A stretch of DNA of 18,990 nt from positions 1 through 18,990 of the forward strand of contig CAZJZI010000048.1 in the NCBI GenBank assembly GCA_964550435.1, in the 5' to 3' direction. Both the position numbers and the translations under genes were made by a program. The DNA is from UBA11400 sp964550435 (GTDB taxonomy: Bacteria > Bacteroidota > Rhodothermia > Balneolales > HLUCCA01). Each line of letters begins with the position of its first letter. Position 1 is the stretch's first letter. A model generated the notes under the pieces. It did no database searches. It had not been told where the DNA came from and worked only from the letters and a program-made list of their open reading frames with translations. This document shows, one piece after another, positions 15,393 through 18,990 of this stretch.

Positions 15393-16685
15393 TCAAGCGG
15401 AAAAATATCTGAGTCCTTTTACCCCGATATCTTTTCGATAATATGCGTTATCGAAATGAATCTTCGACACGCCGGTGTAGGCATTTTCTATGGCCTCTTT
15501 GAGTGTGGATCCGTTACCAACTACATTTAACACACGGCCACCACTGGTTATCAGACGTCCATCTTCATCCTTAACACCGCTAAAAAATACTTCTGCATGT
15601 TGCAACGCTTCATCAAGTCCCTGTAGTACAAATCCTTTCTTGTAGCTTTCCGGATAGCCTTCCGAGGCCATAACAACCGAGCAGAAATAGCCATCTTCTA
15701 CGTCAACCGCAGCATACTCCAGTTTTCCATGAACCGTCATGTTCATCAATTCAAGCAGATCTGATTTTAAGGCTGGCATCATCACCTGGCATTCGGGATC
15801 TCCGAATCGGCAGTTGAATTCAACTACTTTGGGTCCTGCAGCGGTCATCATTAATCCACAGTAAAGCATTCCAATATACGGTATCTCTTCTGATGCCATG
15901 GCATCAATCATGGGGGAAATGATTTCGTTCATTACTTTTTGAACCCCGGCTTGATCTAAAACCGGAGCCGGAGCATAGGCCCCCATTCCACCGGTATTCA
16001 ATCCGGTATCGCCATCGCCTATGCGTTTGTGATCTTGAGCATGCATGAAATAACGCGCCGTATTTCCATCCGAAAAAGCGAACACGCTCACTTCCTCGCC
16101 TTGCATGAACTCTTCTACAACAATCAATGAGGCCGCAGCGCTCAGGTTCACATCATTCATGATGCGATCGATGTATTCTGATGCTTCAACCGGATTATGG
16201 CAGATAAACACACCTTTTCCGGCCGCCAGACCATCAACTTTAATCACGAGTGGATATAGAGCCTGCTCGTTTAAATACGCTTCCAGTTTGGCGATTTCAT
16301 GACGTTCAAACACCTCGTGTCCAGCCGTCGGAATGCCGTACTTGTGCATGATTGATTTCGCAAATGACTTACTCCCTTCAAGAGCAGCAGCTGCCTTGCT
16401 TGGACCAAAAACCTTGATACCGTAATCGGTAAGGTAATCGGTGATGCCATCTACGAGAGGCTGTTCTGGTCCAACGACTACTAAATCGATAGCATTGTCT
16501 TCGGCAAAAGCTAAAACGTCGTCGAAATCATCGAGGTCTAGAGAAACGTTTTCGCCAAGTTTTGCAGTCCCGGGATTTCCGGGTGCAATAAAAAGTTTTT
16601 TAAGGATTGGGGATTTTGCAATTGCCCAGGCAAGAGCATGCTCCCTGCCGCCACTTCCGATCAGGAGGACGTTTAATTGTTCCAT
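15393..16685 (-). CDS. purD: Phosphoribosylamine-glycine ligase (GARS)
   Basis: It catalyses the second step of de novo purine synthesis: phosphoribosylamine + glycine + ATP to GAR. The 430-residue ATP-grasp protein begins MEQLNVLLIGSGGREHALAW. It shows GPEQPLVDG near 74-82, KSFAK near 105-109, the ATP-grasp segment VIKVDGLAAGKGV near 145-157, and the GARS signature GDGDTGLNTGGMGAYAPAPV near 223-242, with FNCRFGDPECQ near 286-296. The frame is open to a TTG at 16709 inside tpiA, but I choose the ATG at 16685, which gives the standard N-terminus and lies one base after the tpiA stop. Tight spacing implies co-transcription and translational coupling with tpiA. Confidence 0.97.
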   Translation of the reverse strand: MEQLNVLLIGSGGREHALAWAIAKSPILKKLFIAPGNPGTAKLGENVSLDLDDFDDVLAFAEDNAIDLVVVGPEQPLVDGITDYLTDYGIKVFGPSKAAAALEGSKSFAKSIMHKYGIPTAGHEVFERHEIAKLEAYLNEQALYPLVIKVDGLAAGKGVFICHNPVEASEYIDRIMNDVNLSAAASLIVVEEFMQGEEVSVFAFSDGNTARYFMHAQDHKRIGDGDTGLNTGGMGAYAPAPVLDQAGVQKVMNEIISPMIDAMASEEIPYIGMLYCGLMMTAAGPKVVEFNCRFGDPECQVMMPALKSDLLELMNMTVHGKLEYAAVDVEDGYFCSVVMASEGYPESYKKGFVLQGLDEALQHAEVFFSGVKDEDGRLITSGGRVLNVVGNGSTLKEAIENAYTGVSKIHFDNAYYRKDIGVKGLRYFSA

Positions 16686-16686
16686 A

Positions 16687-17460
16687 TCATTTACTACGTT
16701 CGTTCGCAATTTCGACGATGCTGTAAAAGCTGTCCGCTTTCATGCTTGCACCACCGATAAGTCCACCATCGACATCTGGTTGACCCAATAATTCACCAGC
16801 ATTGTCGGGTTTCATACTCCCACCGTACAGAATCCGTACGACCTGGGCTTCGGATTCAGAATACAATTCCTGAATCACACTTCTAATATATCCATGCATT
16901 TCCTGAGCTTGTTCAGGAGAAGCTGTTTCACCTGTGCCTATAGCCCAAACGGGTTCATAAGCGATAACCAGACTAGAGAAAGCAGAACCTCCGATGTCTT
17001 TCAAAGCCCCAATAAGCTGGGTCTTAACAACATCGTTTTGTCGACCCTCTTTTCGCTCAGCAAGTACTTCACCTACGCATAAGATTGGGTTTAAGCCAGC
17101 TTCCAATGCCTTTTTAACCTTTTTGTTGACGATTTGATCAGTTTCACCAAAATACTCGCGACGCTCGGAATGTCCGATAATTACGTATCGTACTCCGACC
17201 TCTCGCAGCATTGTTGCACTGATTTCACCTGTGTAAGCTCCATCGTTCTCAAAGTGTACATTCTGAGCACCAATATCAACCCCCTGCACTTTACGGGCTC
17301 CGTCAAGTGCAGATTCGATACTGATGTATGGCACACATAGAAGTACATCTACATTTGCTCCCACAGTGGATGTTTGAGCACTCAAATCTGTAAAAAAGGA
17401 ACGAGCCTTCAGAGGTGAGTGATTCATTTTCCAGTTACCGGCAATGAGGAATTTTCTCAT
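16687..17460 (-). CDS. tpiA: Triosephosphate isomerase
   Basis: It interconverts dihydroxyacetone phosphate and glyceraldehyde 3-phosphate in glycolysis and gluconeogenesis. The 257-residue TIM barrel carries the full active site: N9 and K11 in AGNWKMN, H97 in GHSERR, E169 in YEPVWAIGTGETA (catalytic base and loop 6), and the phosphate-binding GGSMKPDNA plus GLIGGASM near the C-terminus. It starts 24 bases after the thioredoxin-fold lipoprotein and ends one base before purD. Confidence 0.98.
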   Translation of the reverse strand: MRKFLIAGNWKMNHSPLKARSFFTDLSAQTSTVGANVDVLLCVPYISIESALDGARKVQGVDIGAQNVHFENDGAYTGEISATMLREVGVRYVIIGHSERREYFGETDQIVNKKVKKALEAGLNPILCVGEVLAERKEGRQNDVVKTQLIGALKDIGGSAFSSLVIAYEPVWAIGTGETASPEQAQEMHGYIRSVIQELYSESEAQVVRILYGGSMKPDNAGELLGQPDVDGGLIGGASMKADSFYSIVEIANERSK

Positions 17461-17484
17461 GAGAAAGGGATATTAACGTGCTGA

Positions 17485-18861
17485 TTAATTCTGGTTAATG
17501 GCTTGGATATCGGCAGCTAAACCGGAAATATCATGTGAAATGTATCTGCTGATTATTCGACCATCAGGACCAATCAAGTACCTTGTTGGCACCTGATCGA
17601 TTCTAAGTGCATCAAGGATATTCCCCTGATCCAGACTTCCTGCGTTTGAAAAGGTCCAGCTTTTTTGGCGCTCTTCAAAAAATGCATCGATCGTTATTTG
17701 ACTGTTATCGAGTGGTAGTGAATAGAAACGCAGGTTTTCTATTCCGGAATTTCCGAATGTCTCAAGAAGTTGCGGATAAACAGCCTGGTAGTTCGCATCA
17801 GCCAGAAGTACGACTTCAATCATAGTATATTCTCCGGCAATGGATGCTTTCGTCAGTGTTTCAGAGGTATTGAGTGGTATTGAAAAATCGGGGATCACTC
17901 GCCCTGGGATTAGGTTCTCGAGCTCGTATTTGACAGACTGAGCCCAGGCTTGAAATTCTTTATCGTTACTGCTGCGCTGAATCATGGTATTGATTTCGTT
18001 TAGCGCACGATTATACTCACTAAAATCGACCAATAGTTCAATTTTTCGCATATCGATACTAGTCTGCTCGTCAGCATCACGGGTTTGCGAACGCAGATTG
18101 TCCAGATAGCTTAATCCTGAGTCTAATCCGTTCATTCGGGCACTTACATGGCCGCCGTAAATGACTTTAACTGGTAAAAAAGTGCTCGAGTTATCGAGTT
18201 CATTGATTCTTTCGAGTGTTCTGGCATCGTTCCATCCCTCGAGAACCTCGATAGCATCAATAGAACCAAGTTCTGATGCGTACGTACCCGGATATTCTTG
18301 ACGTAGTGACCAGAAATAGTCACTCCATTGATTCATCAAACTTGGAATCGTGTCTTGTTGGAGTCCTCCCCCATAGGCATAGGTAGCTACACGACCGTAC
18401 AAACGTTGTAGCCGTTCATAGGTAGCCATAGCGTTGTTCTCTCTCGAATCCACCTTGATGTTTTCGTTTAGTCCCGGAACTGTACCTGTGATACTGATTG
18501 TATCGCCGGGCGCTAGCACGATATTGGAAAGATATAACACCTGATTGTTTCTGGAAATCACTAATGGATAAGAACCACGTTCAGCCACTGTTGTAACCAC
18601 ACTGAAACGTCCATCTATATCCGTGTTTACATCCAGAATGGTGTCTTCCGTTGACTCAGAACGAGTACTTACAACTGACAAATTGATCCCACTGAAATCA
18701 GTTACGTCGCGATCTGCTGATTGAATCGTGATTTCACCCCGAATGATAACGGTACGTTGCTGGGTTTCAGCCGATGTGCAGGCAGCGAGTAGAATCCCAA
18801 CCGATAAAACTACGCTTGGGAATAACTTCCTGGTAGCTGAATTTAACACAGATGCGTTCAT
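17485..18861 (-). CDS. Thioredoxin-fold lipoprotein without CxxC
   Basis: The 458-residue envelope protein has a lipoprotein signal (VVLSVGILLAAC, acylated Cys at 28). Residues 35-130 form a beta-rich DUF4369-like domain, with DGRFSV near 83-88 and LAPGDTISITG near 116-126. Residues 140-315 are a helical region, and residues 320-455 a TlpA/AhpC-like thioredoxin domain (IPDFSIPL at 323-330, cis-Pro P425 in QVPTRYLIGPDGRI). At the place where the active-site CxxC should be, after IEVVLLA, the sequence reads DANYQAVYP (355-363) with no cysteine. The mature protein has no Cys beyond the lipid anchor, so a redox role is excluded unless this family uses another chemistry. It begins nine bases after gatB, with AAAGGAG upstream at a rather long spacing. 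Its function may be binding or structural. Confidence 0.9.
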   Translation of the reverse strand: MNASVLNSATRKLFPSVVLSVGILLAACTSAETQQRTVIIRGEITIQSADRDVTDFSGINLSVVSTRSESTEDTILDVNTDIDGRFSVVTTVAERGSYPLVISRNNQVLYLSNIVLAPGDTISITGTVPGLNENIKVDSRENNAMATYERLQRLYGRVATYAYGGGLQQDTIPSLMNQWSDYFWSLRQEYPGTYASELGSIDAIEVLEGWNDARTLERINELDNSSTFLPVKVIYGGHVSARMNGLDSGLSYLDNLRSQTRDADEQTSIDMRKIELLVDFSEYNRALNEINTMIQRSSNDKEFQAWAQSVKYELENLIPGRVIPDFSIPLNTSETLTKASIAGEYTMIEVVLLADANYQAVYPQLLETFGNSGIENLRFYSLPLDNSQITIDAFFEERQKSWTFSNAGSLDQGNILDALRIDQVPTRYLIGPDGRIISRYISHDISGLAADIQAINQN

Positions 18862-18870
18862 ACTGATTTA

Positions 18871-18990
18871 TTATTCTCCTTTAAATGCCTGAATTCGCTC
18901 AAGCACCATTTTGTTTACCAATTGGGGATTGGCTTTCCCTTGCGAATTTCGCATAACTTGTCCGACAAAAAAGCCCATGAGGCCATCTTT
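18871..18990 (-). CDS. gatB: Aspartyl/glutamyl-tRNA amidotransferase subunit B (C-terminal end only)
   Basis: The last 39 codons and stop of a minus-strand gene enter the window from the right. They read KDGLMGFFVGQVMRNSQGKA followed by NPQLVNKMVLERIQAF. The pattern 'LMGFFVGQVMK...GKANP.LVN' is the characteristic C-terminus of GatB, the YqeY-like tail domain that holds tRNA in the GatCAB amidotransferase, which makes Gln-tRNA or Asn-tRNA from misacylated precursors. It ends nine bases before the thioredoxin-fold lipoprotein start, suggesting co-transcription. Confidence 0.9.
   Translation of the reverse strand, partial: KDGLMGFFVGQVMRNSQGKANPQLVNKMVLERIQAFKGE

Noticed and set aside
16686..16709. 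TTG start extending purD into tpiA
   Set aside because: It adds eight residues unlike the family, and the ATG at 16685 gives the canonical N-terminus.
1..18990. CRISPR arrays, tRNA or rRNA genes, insertion sequences, prophage or defence modules
   Set aside because: I found no regularly spaced repeats, no clover-leaf-like or rRNA-like stretch, no transposase or integrase, and no terminal inverted repeats. Coding density and gene content are those of an ordinary chromosome.

Overview
The window is a compact bacterial chromosomal segment of moderate GC (low-to-mid 40s % by eye) with almost no non-coding space. I see no phage, insertion sequence, CRISPR array or RNA gene. Several features suggest a member of the Bacteroidota/Rhodothermota/Balneolota assemblage, most like Balneolaceae: a three-subunit succinate:quinone oxidoreductase with a single five-helix di-haem cytochrome b, a DUF4296-like lipoprotein, a thioredoxin-fold lipoprotein, a RecQ with a long region before its zinc site, and the use of CoaX. 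This placement is inferred from gene content, not from a search.

Left third (1-7238). A long helical protein of unknown function runs off the left edge on the minus strand. Divergent from it are a secreted N-acetylmuramoyl-L-alanine amidase and uridine kinase (udk). Type III pantothenate kinase (coaX) converges on udk, with the two stop codons touching. Divergent from coaX are a short-chain dehydrogenase and a small lipoprotein, which converge on a minus-strand recQ.

Middle (7182-10688). The sdhCAB operon (minus strand) encodes respiratory complex II. It ends at a perfect 11-bp-stem Rho-independent terminator and has good ribosome binding sites in front of sdhA and sdhB. The true sdhA start lies inside a longer open frame.

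Right half (10880-18990), all minus strand. In transcription order it holds the 3' end of gatB, a thioredoxin-fold lipoprotein lacking CxxC, tpiA, purD, a secreted beta-propeller protein, and then a three-gene set: a C39-like papain-fold peptidase, a RimK-type ATP-grasp ligase with a large N-terminal domain of the RLAN type, and a GCS2-family carboxylate-amine ligase.

The last three genes are the most interesting part. They look like a small cytoplasmic peptide or amide metabolism system with two ATP-dependent ligases of different folds and one cysteine peptidase or transpeptidase. There is no recognisable precursor peptide or transporter. The layout formally resembles gshA + gshB + phytochelatin synthase, but the substrate cannot be read from the sequence.
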